64,000 nt of DNA from Algibacter_G agarivorans (GCF_039543245.1 NZ_BAABJJ010000044.1:1-64000), one strand, 5' to 3'. Shown: positions 53,155 to 63,288, numbered from the stretch's first letter. The notes: generated by a model from the letters alone, not told the origin. Translations and numbers: made by a program.

Positions 53155-55083
53155 TTAATAATGCCATCTCACAAACGCTTCCATAGCGGCGTAATGCGAT
53201 AAACCTAATTCATCATATAAATCTGCAGTTTCTTTATTTCTATCTTCCGCACGTTGCCAAAACTCTCTACTATCTGCCCCTTGAAATACAACACCATCCT
53301 TTTGTGATTGATGTTTAAAAATACCCTTTCTTTTTTCTAAGACTTGATCTGGCCCCATAGGCACCGCCATCTCGATTTCATCAATACCCCATTCTTGCCA
53401 TGCCCCTCTGTACAACCAAACCCAACAATCTTTCATGAACTTTTTAGGTTTCAATTTTTTTACGGCTGCAAAAATAGCGTCTAAACACACTTTATGAGTT
53501 CCGTGTGGATCTGCTAAATCACCAGCAGCATAGATTTGATGCGGTTTGATTTTTTCTATCAAATCCATAGTTAATTGGATGTCTTCTTCTCCAATTGGAT
53601 TTTTTTCAATAGTTCCAGTTTCATAAAAAGGAAGATTCATGAAATGAATTTGACTATCTGGTAAGCCTATAAAATGACTTGTAGCCCGTGCTTCTCCTTT
53701 TCTTATCAACCCTTTTATATACCTCACTTCCGCAGTATCTATCTCACTAGATTTTTTGGCCTTAAGAAAGGTAGATGCTTTTTCGTAAATAGTATTAGCA
53801 TCCTTACTTTCTATTCCAAATTTGTCATTGTAATCGCAAACAAAACTAGCAAACCTTAAAGCTTCATCATCTGCAACTGCAATGTTCCCTGAAGTTTGGT
53901 AAGCCACATGTACCTCATGCCCTTGTTCCTGTAACCTTTTAAAAGTACCACCCATACTAATAATGTCATCATCTGGATGTGGACTAAATATTACTACTCT
54001 CTTTTTAGCAGGTTCTGAACGTTCTGGTCGTTTACTATCATCAGCATTTGGTTTTCCTCCTGGCCAACCTGTAATGGTGTTTTGTAGTTTATTAAATATT
54101 TTAATATTAATATTATAAGCAGGTCCAGAATCTGCCAGTAAATCACTCATTCCGTTTTCAATATAATCGGCATCGGTTAACATTAAGATAGGTTTCTTTA
54201 AATGAAGTGCTAAACTTAATACGGCCTTTCTTATTAACTTATCTGTCCAAACAATTTTTTCAACTAACCAAGGTGTGTTTATTCTTGTTAATTTTGAAGC
54301 TGCTGCTTTATCTAAAATAAAAGTGGCGTTATTGTGCTCCTGTAAATAAGATGCTGGAACAAGACTCGTCACTCCCCCTTCTGTGGACGTTTTTATAATA
54401 TTAGACTTCCCTTCTCCCCAAGCCATAAGTATGACTCTTTTTGCTTCCATTATTTTTTTGACACCTAAGGTAATGGCGGTTCTTGGTGTATTATCTAAAC
54501 CACCAAAGTCACCACTTGCGGCAACTCTGGTTATATGGTCTAGCGCTACTAATCTAGTTTTTGAATTTTGTAATGATCCTGATTCATTAAACCCGATATG
54601 TCCATTCCCTCCAATTCCTAAGATTTGTAAATCTATTCCACCCAAAGCTTCTATTTTGGTTTCATAGGCATCACAATAATCGGCTATAGCTTCTTTAGTT
54701 AAAAGTCCATCAGGAACGTAATAGTTTTCAGGTAATATATCCACATGATTAAACAACTGTTCTTTCATAAATCGCACATAGCTATTTACAGAATCTGGTT
54801 CCATAGGATAATATTCATCCAAATTGAATGACACTACGTTTTTAAAACTTAAGCCTTCTTCTTTATGTAAGCGTACTAATTCTGCATACAAACCTTTAGG
54901 GGAAGACCCTGTTGCCAATCCCAATATACAAGGTTGCTTTTGTGATTGTTTCACCCTGATTAATGCTGATATTTCTTTAGCAACTGCCTTAGATGCTGTT
55001 GTTGCGTTTTCATAAACTAACGTGCCTATGTTTTCAAATCGTTTTTCGAATCCAGTTGCTTTGTCTATACTACTCTTTAACAT
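53155..55083 (-). CDS. nagB: NagB-PIG-L fusion: glucosamine-6-P deaminase plus deacetylase domain
   Basis: 642 residues. The N-terminal half (about 10-290) is NagB, with LDEYYPM and GIGGNGHIGFNESGS, converting GlcN-6-P to Fru-6-P and ammonia. The C-terminal half (about 365-640) is a PIG-L/LmbE deacetylase with zinc motif SPHPDDD near 369 and DPHGTHK near 528. The architecture is known in Bacteroidota. No nagA is in the cluster, so the PIG-L half may remove the acetyl group that NagA would (inference). Operon partner of the permease upstream. Confidence 0.9.
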   Translation of the reverse strand: MLKSSIDKATGFEKRFENIGTLVYENATTASKAVAKEISALIRVKQSQKQPCILGLATGSSPKGLYAELVRLHKEEGLSFKNVVSFNLDEYYPMEPDSVNSYVRFMKEQLFNHVDILPENYYVPDGLLTKEAIADYCDAYETKIEALGGIDLQILGIGGNGHIGFNESGSLQNSKTRLVALDHITRVAASGDFGGLDNTPRTAITLGVKKIMEAKRVILMAWGEGKSNIIKTSTEGGVTSLVPASYLQEHNNATFILDKAAASKLTRINTPWLVEKIVWTDKLIRKAVLSLALHLKKPILMLTDADYIENGMSDLLADSGPAYNINIKIFNKLQNTITGWPGGKPNADDSKRPERSEPAKKRVVIFSPHPDDDIISMGGTFKRLQEQGHEVHVAYQTSGNIAVADDEALRFASFVCDYNDKFGIESKDANTIYEKASTFLKAKKSSEIDTAEVRYIKGLIRKGEARATSHFIGLPDSQIHFMNLPFYETGTIEKNPIGEEDIQLTMDLIEKIKPHQIYAAGDLADPHGTHKVCLDAIFAAVKKLKPKKFMKDCWVWLYRGAWQEWGIDEIEMAVPMGPDQVLEKRKGIFKHQSQKDGVVFQGADSREFWQRAEDRNKETADLYDELGLSHYAAMEAFVRWHY

Positions 55084-55112
55084 AATGTATTATTTATTAT
55101 TATGAGATTATT

Positions 55113-56426
55113 TTAATTTTTGGTCCAACTTTTGAATTTGTGTCCCCAAACAGCAAAAAAGAGAATCATAGCATAGCAAGGAATTAAAATCCAATAACTA
55201 CTTGTTGCAGCTGTTGCCATAGCATCTGCTTCTTGCAGCCCTTTATTCAATAATTCATGCTTATTGGCATCTACTATCCTGCCATATAAAGGTGGGATAA
55301 TAGCCCCTCCTGAAATAGCCATAATCAATAAGGCTGATGCTGTTTTTGTAAATTCCCCTAAGCCTTGTAGTGTTAATGGCCAAATAGCAGGCCACACCAA
55401 GGCGTTTGCTATACCTAATGCGGCTACAAATAATACCGAAGTAAATCCTGAGGTATTCAAAATACATAAACTAAATATAATTCCTAAAACGGCACTAACT
55501 TTTAAAGCTGTGGTTTGTGTAACATACTTAGGAATTAAAAACACGCCTAAAGCATAGGTGGCTACCATGGCTAATAAGGTATAGGTAGTAAAGAATTTTG
55601 CTTCTTCTCCAGTAAATCCCAATGATATGCCATAAGCTATAATAGTATCTCCGGCAATAACTTCTGCTCCAACATATACAAACAACGTCAATACACCTAG
55701 CCATAGATGTGGAAACTGAAAAATGTTTGTTTTTGTGCTTTTACCTGCTTCTGTTTCGTCTTCTGCTGCTGCTTCAACATGTGGAAGAGGTGCTTTTCTA
55801 ATTAAGACTCCTAAGACGAAAAGAACAATAGCCATAACTACATATGGCACAAAAACACTATCAGCCATAGTATCTAAAAGCACATTTTTTTCTTCTAATG
55901 TAGCATTTCCCAGTTTTTCTTTAACTTGATCAATTCCAGACAATAATAACGCACCAAAAATTAATGACCCTAGTGCTCCCGCAGTTTTATTTGCAATTCC
56001 CATGATAGCTATTCGCTTAGCTCCACTCTCTATAGGGCCTAAAATGGTGATATACGGATTGGCAGCTGTTTGTAAAAGCGTCATCCCAATACCTTGAATA
56101 AATATTCCAGATAAAAAAACCCAATAGGTTCTGGCTTCTGCTGCTGGGATAAAAACCAAGGCACCTATTGCCATAATCATAAGCCCTAAAGACATCCCTT
56201 TTCTATAGCCAATTTTATTTAATATATAAGAAGCTGGCAACGCCATTAAAACAAATGAAATGTAGGATGCCGAAGCTACTAAATAAGACTGTGCATCTGT
56301 TAACTCGTTTATGGTTTTCATAAAGGGTATCAACGCCCCATTAATCCAGGTTACAAACCCGAATATAAAAAACACACCTGCTATTATAGCTATGGGGACT
56401 AGATTGGTTTTACTTGACTTTTGCAT
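55113..56426 (-). CDS. FucP/NagP-type sugar:proton symporter (MFS)
   Basis: 437 residues with twelve hydrophobic helices. The N-terminal FIFGFVTWINGALIPFMK and the following LVASASYISFVLMALPASY belong to the FucP/GluP/NagP branch, which takes up fucose, glucose or GlcNAc. Within this locus GalNAc or GlcNAc is the most likely substrate. A cytoplasmic loop of about 25 residues (VEAAAEDETEAGKSTKT) separates the two halves. It lies between the epimerase and NagB-PIG-L genes, same strand. Confidence 0.88.
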   Translation of the reverse strand: MQKSSKTNLVPIAIIAGVFFIFGFVTWINGALIPFMKTINELTDAQSYLVASASYISFVLMALPASYILNKIGYRKGMSLGLMIMAIGALVFIPAAEARTYWVFLSGIFIQGIGMTLLQTAANPYITILGPIESGAKRIAIMGIANKTAGALGSLIFGALLLSGIDQVKEKLGNATLEEKNVLLDTMADSVFVPYVVMAIVLFVLGVLIRKAPLPHVEAAAEDETEAGKSTKTNIFQFPHLWLGVLTLFVYVGAEVIAGDTIIAYGISLGFTGEEAKFFTTYTLLAMVATYALGVFLIPKYVTQTTALKVSAVLGIIFSLCILNTSGFTSVLFVAALGIANALVWPAIWPLTLQGLGEFTKTASALLIMAISGGAIIPPLYGRIVDANKHELLNKGLQEADAMATAATSSYWILIPCYAMILFFAVWGHKFKSWTKN

Positions 56427-56446
56427 ATTGTTTTAATGTTTTAATA

Positions 56447-57373
56447 CTAATTCACTAATAATTCATTTTCATAAAACGCTATGGTTTCAATCAAAGCTTG
56501 ATCAATTGTATACTGAGGTTTAAACCCTAATAGGTTAAACTTACTTGGGTTTGCTTGGGAATGTTTAATATCTCCTGCTCTTTCTTCCAAAAATTGAATT
56601 TCGGATTTAGAATTAGTTATTTCAATTATTTTTTGAGCGAGTTCCAATATAGAAGTACTATGGCCTAAAGCCACGTTATAGGTTTCATTACCTTTTTCTG
56701 AAGCCAAAATATTTGCTCTTACCACATCTTTCACATAAATAAAATCTCTAGTCTGTAAACCATCTCCATAAATAGTAATGGATTCATTTTTTAAAGCTTT
56801 GTTTATGAAAATTGGTACTGCAGCAGCATATGCCGACTTTGGGTTTTGTCGAGGACCAAAAACATTAAAGTATCTCAATGAAGCCGTTTGTAAATTATAA
56901 TGATTAAAATACATTTTCAAATAATACTCACCATCTAGCTTTGTAATGGCGTAGGGCGTCATAGGTTCTGGAAACATGGTTTCAACCTTAGGTAATATTG
57001 GGTTATTACCATAATTTGCCGCAGAAGTAGACAACACAACTTTACAATTTGAGTTTTTTCTAGCGGCTTCCAAAATATTGATAGTACCTATTGTATTTAT
57101 TTCAATACATTCTTTAATTTTTAAAAGTGACTCTGGGACACTAACTAAGGCAGCCAAATGGAAAACACAATCTGTATCCGTAATTATTTTATCAACGAGT
57201 TTTTTGTTTCTAATATCCTCTTCAAAGAACCTTACATTCATACCTTTTAGATTTTTCTCAAAACCTGTTCTTAGGCTATCAATTACCGTGACCTGATGCC
57301 CCGCTTGCAGAAGGTATTCTGAAATATGACTTCCTATAAATCCTGCTCCCCCTGTAACTATGTACTTTTTCAT
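56447..57373 (-). CDS. NAD-dependent 4-epimerase-like SDR protein
   Basis: 308 residues of the extended SDR family. NAD loop TGGAGFIGSHI (residues 6-16), catalytic STSAANYGN Ser and PYAITK Tyr/Lys pair, and substrate region RYFNVFGPRQNP. Best described as a UDP-hexose(NAc) 4-epimerase (GalE/WbpP/Gne-like). In this locus it would convert UDP-GalNAc to UDP-GlcNAc. It overlaps the kinase gene by 4 bases (ATGA). Confidence 0.85.
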   Translation of the reverse strand: MKKYIVTGGAGFIGSHISEYLLQAGHQVTVIDSLRTGFEKNLKGMNVRFFEEDIRNKKLVDKIITDTDCVFHLAALVSVPESLLKIKECIEINTIGTINILEAARKNSNCKVVLSTSAANYGNNPILPKVETMFPEPMTPYAITKLDGEYYLKMYFNHYNLQTASLRYFNVFGPRQNPKSAYAAAVPIFINKALKNESITIYGDGLQTRDFIYVKDVVRANILASEKGNETYNVALGHSTSILELAQKIIEITNSKSEIQFLEERAGDIKHSQANPSKFNLLGFKPQYTIDQALIETIAFYENELLVN

Positions 57374-58452
57374 CCCTTGTAATTTTCGATTTTTGATAGT
57401 TGTTGTGATAAACTCTCCAACAGTTTAAATTGATTCTTTGCTCTATCTAAATTATGTTCAGGATATTTTATTTTGTAATAAATGTCTCCGTTTAAATAAT
57501 CTGTTAGAAATCGTAAGGCCATAATGAATATCATTGTTTTGGCACCTAGTGGCAGATACTTTAATTCCAAAGGTGTTATCGATGATTTCATGTGTTTCAG
57601 AAAACCTTTCGTATATGCCTTAAAATATGTTGTATTAAACTCAACCAACTCTAAGTTTGTTTCATCTTCGGCTGCAGTATTACAAATGGTACGGATGGCA
57701 TCTCCAAAATCATAATGTATAATTCCAGGCATTACGGTATCTGTATCTATAACACATATCCCCTTGTTTTTTTTACTAAAAAGAACGTTTGATATTTTAG
57801 TATCGTTATGGGTAACACGTGTTTTTATTGCACCAGACTCTTTTAATACCTGGAGAATATGCATTTCTTCTTTGGATTCTTCTATGATTTTTATATAGTC
57901 TTTTGAAACAGCCAACCTTTCTTTTGAAGCTACCTTAAGCGCTTCTTCAAATTGAGAATAACGAAAAGACATATCATGAAATTTAGGAATCACTTCAACC
58001 AGTTGATTAGCGTCAAAGTCATTTGTAAGGGACAAAAAATTCCCTATTAATTTCCCTCCTTCATAAGCAATTTCTTCATTTTTAACAGTTTCATACGTTA
58101 TGCTTTTATCAATGAAGTACATTAAATTCCAATAATTCCCTTCCTTCCCTTGATAATAAGCCTTGCCGTTTTTTGTTCTTGCAAAGGCAAGCACACCACG
58201 TTCTTGTTTTTTCTTTGAAGCGCCTTCTAGTTTTTTCTGAATATGACGACTTACTGCCACCTTGTTTTCAATGAGTCCAGGTACATCTTTGAAAACACCG
58301 TGATTGATACGTTGCAAAACAAAAAATGGTTTATTAGTAGTTTCAATCAAATAAGTGTCGTTAATATGACCAGACGCCAATTCTTTACAAGATTTAAATG
58401 TTCCATTATGTTCAAATTGACCGAATACATATTCTAATTGCTCTTCTAACAT
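57370..58452 (-). CDS. N-acetylhexosamine 1-kinase-like protein (APH fold)
   Basis: 360 residues of the aminoglycoside-phosphotransferase fold. LASGHINDTYLIET glycine-rich loop, catalytic THNDTKISNVLF (Asp and Asn) and metal-binding VIDTDTVMPG fit NahK, which phosphorylates GlcNAc/GalNAc at C1 with ATP. It overlaps the epimerase gene and lies 1 base after the nucleotidyltransferase, exactly the enzymes that a C1-phosphate needs next. Confidence 0.85.
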   Translation of the reverse strand: MLEEQLEYVFGQFEHNGTFKSCKELASGHINDTYLIETTNKPFFVLQRINHGVFKDVPGLIENKVAVSRHIQKKLEGASKKKQERGVLAFARTKNGKAYYQGKEGNYWNLMYFIDKSITYETVKNEEIAYEGGKLIGNFLSLTNDFDANQLVEVIPKFHDMSFRYSQFEEALKVASKERLAVSKDYIKIIEESKEEMHILQVLKESGAIKTRVTHNDTKISNVLFSKKNKGICVIDTDTVMPGIIHYDFGDAIRTICNTAAEDETNLELVEFNTTYFKAYTKGFLKHMKSSITPLELKYLPLGAKTMIFIMALRFLTDYLNGDIYYKIKYPEHNLDRAKNQFKLLESLSQQLSKIENYKG

Positions 58453-58453
58453 A

Positions 58454-59362
58454 TTACCAAAGGTTTTTAGGATATACTTTATTAGCTTTCAGTTGCTCTA
58501 TTGCTTTTTGAACAATAGCCTTATCTTCTTTATAAGTGACTCCAAACCATTTTGCATCAGACTTCAACACCTCTACGCTTGCTTTTCCAGACTTCAATAT
58601 ATCATTGACAATGGATGGTAAATAAAATTCTGCTTTTAAGTTTTCCGTATTGGCCTCCAAAAAGGCTTCGAATAATTGCCCTCCAAACTCAAAACATTTA
58701 GGAGTAAACCCCCAAAAATTCATGGAGACGATAGTATTTTCATTTATAGAGATAAATTTACCATCATCGTTCTTACTCATTAACTTTCCGTCAATTTTCT
58801 CTATATGTGTGCGTTCAGTGACATCTACTAAATAGCCTTTATCATTTACTTGACATTCACCTCTAGACACGTAGCCATAATCGGATACGGTATTTTTCAA
58901 CAAATAGGCCATAGTATTAAAATCATAGGAATCTTTATCTTTTCCAGACAAGGATTTAGCCATTACTTCAAATGCCTCTTTACCATAAAAATCATCTCCA
59001 TTTATAATGGCGAAATTTTCTTTAACCACATCTTTGGCCATTAGGAGCGCATGACCCGTACCCCAAGGTTTAGTTCTTTCTGGGTTTATGTATTTCTCAG
59101 GGACATTTTCTAGTTCCTGATATACAAAAGCAACTTCTGCCTTACCTTCCAATTTCTTATTAAATATTTCCTTGAATTCTTTTTCAAAACTTTTTCGGAT
59201 AATAAACACAAATTTTCCAAAACCAGCTTGAAGCGCATCATACAGTGAAAAATCAATAATGGTATCTCCCTCTGGAGTAAAAGAATCAATTTGTTTAAGG
59301 CCGCCATAACGACTTCCCATTCCGGCTGCTAATATTACAAGTGTTGGGTTATTTTTATTCAT
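58454..59362 (-). CDS. sugar-1-phosphate nucleotidyltransferase
   Basis: 302 residues. Signature AAGMGSRYGGLKQIDSF (residues 12-28) and INGDDFYG (metal Asp) place it in the NTP-transferase family; the base specificity is not readable. First gene of an operon continuing with kinase, epimerase, permease, NagB-PIG-L, the unknown 146-residue protein and glmM. It likely makes UDP-GalNAc from GalNAc-1-P and UTP. A putative HTCS site lies 105 bases upstream of its start. Confidence 0.85.
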   Translation of the reverse strand: MNKNNPTLVILAAGMGSRYGGLKQIDSFTPEGDTIIDFSLYDALQAGFGKFVFIIRKSFEKEFKEIFNKKLEGKAEVAFVYQELENVPEKYINPERTKPWGTGHALLMAKDVVKENFAIINGDDFYGKEAFEVMAKSLSGKDKDSYDFNTMAYLLKNTVSDYGYVSRGECQVNDKGYLVDVTERTHIEKIDGKLMSKNDDGKFISINENTIVSMNFWGFTPKCFEFGGQLFEAFLEANTENLKAEFYLPSIVNDILKSGKASVEVLKSDAKWFGVTYKEDKAIVQKAIEQLKANKVYPKNLW

Positions 59363-59423
59363 AGTGATATATTCCTCTTTACTTTTATAATTTTCAATTA
59401 GGTAGTAGGTTGTTTTTCTTTAG

Positions 59424-59493
59424 CAAAGTTCGGGTGTATGACACTAGAAAACATGCCTCATTTCCGCAAAAAAGGGTAGGTGTTTTAGTAAAA
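59424..59493 (-). promoter_or_regulatory. putative HTCS site B and promoter of the hexosamine operon
   Basis: CAAAAAAGGGT (59467-59477) followed by AGGTGTTTTAGTAAAA, similar to site A before the SusCD operon. GAACTTTG (minus strand, 59431-59424) serves as the -7 element, 36 bases away. Confidence 0.6.
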
Positions 59494-59566
59494 AGAGATG
59501 TCTTCTTTAGAAAGATAATCTTAGTGTAGTTTTAATTGGAACAATAAAATTATCTATTCACTTTTC

Positions 59567-60217
59567 CTAATAAGGATAATTTTCAAATTTCAATATTCCA
59601 AAAGATGAAGCTATGTGAAAATTTGGGGTTTCCGTCATTGGGTTTATCCAGGTTACCCAAGTAGGTTCATAATTTCCGTCTTTCCGTTTATTATATTTTG
59701 CTCTAAAAATACCCGCTTCTATCTGTCCATTTTTCAACAGGCCAAATGCGACAAGAGATTTGATACTAATTGCACCTTCTACTATAAAATGTGTTTTTTC
59801 TATTGAGGATAAAACTTCAAGATCACCCAATGGCCAGCTAAAATTGAAATCAAACTGTTTGTTTGGTCCTGCTTTAAAATCCATAATCCTAGGGGTTGGA
59901 TCTATCTCCAAACAATAATATGGATTCATGTTTTTATCGGACCTAAAAAAGAGTTCTACTCTATCAGAATTATTAATACTACTTTTTGAATTATCAGTGG
60001 TGTCAATATATAAATCTGGATCATAGACCTTAAATCGAAAATACAGATTTTTAGAATCCCATAATGCCCTAAAAACTATCTTAGATATGCTATGTTTATC
60101 CCATGGAGAAACAAATTCTTCTAACACATTTGCCTTTGACCAAAGTTTACTGTTATCTTTATTCTTAAAATTTAATTGACCTTTTTTTAAAAGCTCTACA
60201 CAATATACTTTTGACAT
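59567..60217 (-). CDS. CBM9-like carbohydrate-binding protein
   Basis: 216 residues matching the family 9-like carbohydrate-binding/DOMON fold: FRALWDSKNLYFRFKVYD, then SDRVELFFRSD, PYYCLEID and FIVEGAISIKSL. No signal peptide or lipobox is seen (MSKVYCVELLKKGQLNFK), which is odd for a glycan-binding protein, and no upstream in-frame extension would supply one. It lies 33 bases after the GH123-like gene on the same strand. Binding target unknown. Confidence 0.75.
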   Translation of the reverse strand: MSKVYCVELLKKGQLNFKNKDNSKLWSKANVLEEFVSPWDKHSISKIVFRALWDSKNLYFRFKVYDPDLYIDTTDNSKSSINNSDRVELFFRSDKNMNPYYCLEIDPTPRIMDFKAGPNKQFDFNFSWPLGDLEVLSSIEKTHFIVEGAISIKSLVAFGLLKNGQIEAGIFRAKYNKRKDGNYEPTWVTWINPMTETPNFHIASSFGILKFENYPY

Positions 60218-60250
60218 ATTCTCTTTTAAGATTAATACCGATACTTATTT

Positions 60251-63154
60251 TTAATTAACAATTAATTTGCTAGTAAAAACACGGCTTAACGAATTAATCA
60301 TTAAAACATATAATCCGTTTTCCAATGTGCTAGGAAGTGCTATTGTTTGAGGAGATTGGAATGAATCTATTTTTTTTGAATACATTATTTGTCCAACACT
60401 ATTAATCATATGAATTTTTGCTTCATTATTATTTAGAAGTAATGAATTAATACTAAATTTTGTCTTTACTGGATTTGGGTATATTAAAAGCGAATTGTCT
60501 TTTGGCACTTCCATTCCTAAACTTGACGTTACTTCTATAATAAAGTCTTTAATTGCTGAGTTTTCAAGCGTTCCATCAGGGCTTGGAATTCCGCAAGGAG
60601 TGTTTGGTAAGGCAGAATCTTCATAAGTCCAAGCATCTCCGGTAACAATTCTTATTTTTGAAATACCAAGTTTAGCTGTTTCTGAAACAGTTATATTGAT
60701 AGTATAGGTTGGCGTTGTTCCAACGACTACTTTTTCAGGGCTAAGTGGTGGTAATTGCTCATCAATATCTTCGAAATCATTGTCTCCGTTCCAATCAATC
60801 CAGACTATTGAACGAGACCATCCATTAGAGTTTGTTACTGAAAGATTAAAACTTTGAGCTTGAGATATGGTTATTTTATCTTCACGGTTCACATAGTTAT
60901 TTGATCCTCTAGAGCCTGCATAGTCAATATTTGTAATTCCTCCTTCAGTAAGTACTTTATTAGCGTTATAAACTCCTGTACCTGTTACAGGACAATATGG
61001 ATCTAAGACTTCTAAATCAAAATCAGCAGTTCCTGTTTTATCATTTGTACCACATGCTACAGGTTCTGATTCTGATGCATCTCTAACTTGAATTCTTATT
61101 CTTTTTACTCCTTGATACGCTGTAATAGGAACAGTTATTGGAATATTATATGTTAAGCTATTACTGCACGATCCCATAACCCCTGCGTTAAAAATTTCTT
61201 CTTCCAAATCATCAAAATCATTATCATTATTCCAATCTATCCAAACTTTTGTTCTTGCACAATTTGATGCATTTGAATTTACTAAACTTAGAGTAAAATT
61301 ATCTTCAGGATGTACATTAATAGTTGATAACGTATGGTGTTCATAACCAAAACTTGGATATTGACTAGCAGAAAAATTTAAATTATTATTACCTCCTGAA
61401 CTAGTTAATGACTTTACGTAATAGTTTGTATCTGAAACTCCATTTACTTTACAATAAGTAAACGTTCCTTGAACAATATCTTGAATTACTTTTTGGCTTT
61501 GAATGATAAGCTGTTTAGCTCCTGAACCACTAGTTTTATCAAAATTAGCTATTATCGTATTCAATCCATTTAACACTTCTTGATCGTATGGATTAGAGGA
61601 AGCTTCTAAGTTGGCTTTCAAAATTTTAAGTTTTTCAAAATCTTGAATACCCTCCCTTAGCATCTCAAATCGAATACTTGATAATACTTCTGACGGATAA
61701 TTATTTGAGGCTCTATATACCATAGAAAAATCTCCTGCTGTATGTGAACCATCCCTAGCATCAAAAGGATCACTTTTTGTCCAATTATCAAAAGCCCAGC
61801 GTAAATAGCCGTCGTAATTTTCATTAAATGCGTGCCAACCCATCCAAGTCATTTCTGCAGGGCTATTTTCAGGAGTTATATAATTATTGGGTTGAGTCTG
61901 TGTGCAACTCGTATAAAAAGTTGATATTTTGTTTTCTGAAATTCCATCATTTGAAGCGGATTCTAAAATACCTGATAAATCATAAAAATTTGCTTTTGTA
62001 GCATTGGATAACCCATGTGAATATGCAATTCCTAATTTCCAATTAGGATTATTACTATGCACCACTGTTTCTACATCATTTAATTTACTTTCAGAAACTT
62101 CATCTAAATAAAGTATAGCTTTATCAAACCACCCTTTGTTATCTAAGTGTATTTTAAAAGCTGTTAAAAAATCATCCCATCTTAAACTATAAGTATTTGA
62201 ATTTAATGGAGCGTTTAAATTTATTGTTGTTCCAGTTGTTTCATCCCAGTAAGAAATTGTTTCTTCATTCCAACCAACAGGAGAAAAACAATCAATTTGT
62301 TCGGTAATGCCCCAGGACATTAATGAGGTTACATACTGATCAAATACTGTAAAGTCATATTCCCATGTACCGTCTGTTTTTTTTATCCACTCTACCATAG
62401 ACTCAGCACCCAATGCACCATCTTTTATATATGTGGTAATTGCTTTTTGTCCTCCATCGGCTAACAATCTATATACAGGTTCAAACAAAGCAAAATGTTC
62501 ATTAGACCAAATAATTATTTGACTATCTAGATTAGACGCATTATAATGTTCTAAAATTCTGATAGGAAATTGCCATATGTCTAAATGAAAATTCCAATTG
62601 GCAACAGTAGGCAATGCATAATCTACAACCGTAATATTTATTGCAAAAATAAAAGGTGAAGAACCTCCGTTTACTGTAATGGTTCCTGAATAATTTCCTG
62701 GAATTGTTGAGCTGGGAACATCAATAGTTAACCATAGTTTTATGGGGTCTGAAGATGTCATTGTTGTTAATTCATCACTAGAAAGTGCGTCTGCGATTTC
62801 CACAAAAGTGGGGTGCGTTGGATATTGTGAACAACTTCTAGCCTCAGGATCCCCTTTTACATACCTTCCAAAACGAAGTCGAATATTTGAAGCTGCTATT
62901 TGATTTAGATCACTAGATAAGTCACTAATAGAATAACTAATACTATTAACATCTGTATCACTCCACAGAACTATTTGCTTATTGATACGTTCTCCTTTCC
63001 ATGCTACCACATCCCATACCTGTGCCGGGGTTCCTGTAAAGCTTTCATTTTTTATATACCTCTTAAATTTTGATTCAAAAGAACCGTTGATAGTTTGGCT
63101 CGTGGCACTAAAGCCTATCAAAGCAACAACTATACTTACTAAAATATTTTTCAT
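60251..63154 (-). CDS. GH123-type (DUF4091) beta-N-acetylgalactosaminidase with GEVED domains and T9SS tail
   Basis: 967 residues from ATG 63154 (MKNILVSIVVALIGFSATSQ signal peptide); the longer frame to 63187 adds a non-signal leader. About 30-190 is a beta-sandwich domain; the DUF4091/GH123 catalytic domain follows (about 195-560), with the adjacent Asp-Glu pair of GH123 in ILYLDEVSE (351-352). Two GEVED domains (about 590-870) bear DWNND and DWNGD loops, and the C-terminus is a type IX secretion tail (LLIYPNPVKTKFSIN to SKLIVN). Thus secreted to the surface. Confidence 0.85.
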   Translation of the reverse strand: MKNILVSIVVALIGFSATSQTINGSFESKFKRYIKNESFTGTPAQVWDVVAWKGERINKQIVLWSDTDVNSISYSISDLSSDLNQIAASNIRLRFGRYVKGDPEARSCSQYPTHPTFVEIADALSSDELTTMTSSDPIKLWLTIDVPSSTIPGNYSGTITVNGGSSPFIFAINITVVDYALPTVANWNFHLDIWQFPIRILEHYNASNLDSQIIIWSNEHFALFEPVYRLLADGGQKAITTYIKDGALGAESMVEWIKKTDGTWEYDFTVFDQYVTSLMSWGITEQIDCFSPVGWNEETISYWDETTGTTINLNAPLNSNTYSLRWDDFLTAFKIHLDNKGWFDKAILYLDEVSESKLNDVETVVHSNNPNWKLGIAYSHGLSNATKANFYDLSGILESASNDGISENKISTFYTSCTQTQPNNYITPENSPAEMTWMGWHAFNENYDGYLRWAFDNWTKSDPFDARDGSHTAGDFSMVYRASNNYPSEVLSSIRFEMLREGIQDFEKLKILKANLEASSNPYDQEVLNGLNTIIANFDKTSGSGAKQLIIQSQKVIQDIVQGTFTYCKVNGVSDTNYYVKSLTSSGGNNNLNFSASQYPSFGYEHHTLSTINVHPEDNFTLSLVNSNASNCARTKVWIDWNNDNDFDDLEEEIFNAGVMGSCSNSLTYNIPITVPITAYQGVKRIRIQVRDASESEPVACGTNDKTGTADFDLEVLDPYCPVTGTGVYNANKVLTEGGITNIDYAGSRGSNNYVNREDKITISQAQSFNLSVTNSNGWSRSIVWIDWNGDNDFEDIDEQLPPLSPEKVVVGTTPTYTINITVSETAKLGISKIRIVTGDAWTYEDSALPNTPCGIPSPDGTLENSAIKDFIIEVTSSLGMEVPKDNSLLIYPNPVKTKFSINSLLLNNNEAKIHMINSVGQIMYSKKIDSFQSPQTIALPSTLENGLYVLMINSLSRVFTSKLIVN

Positions 63155-63288
63155 AAAATCTAGAATAACTATAAAACTAAACAACATTTCTTATTAATTA
63201 TATATTGATTCTTTCTAGTATCAGGGAAAATGATGAAAGTAGTAAGAAATGTAATTTCATTTTTTTGTTGGTTTTCTTATATTTAATA

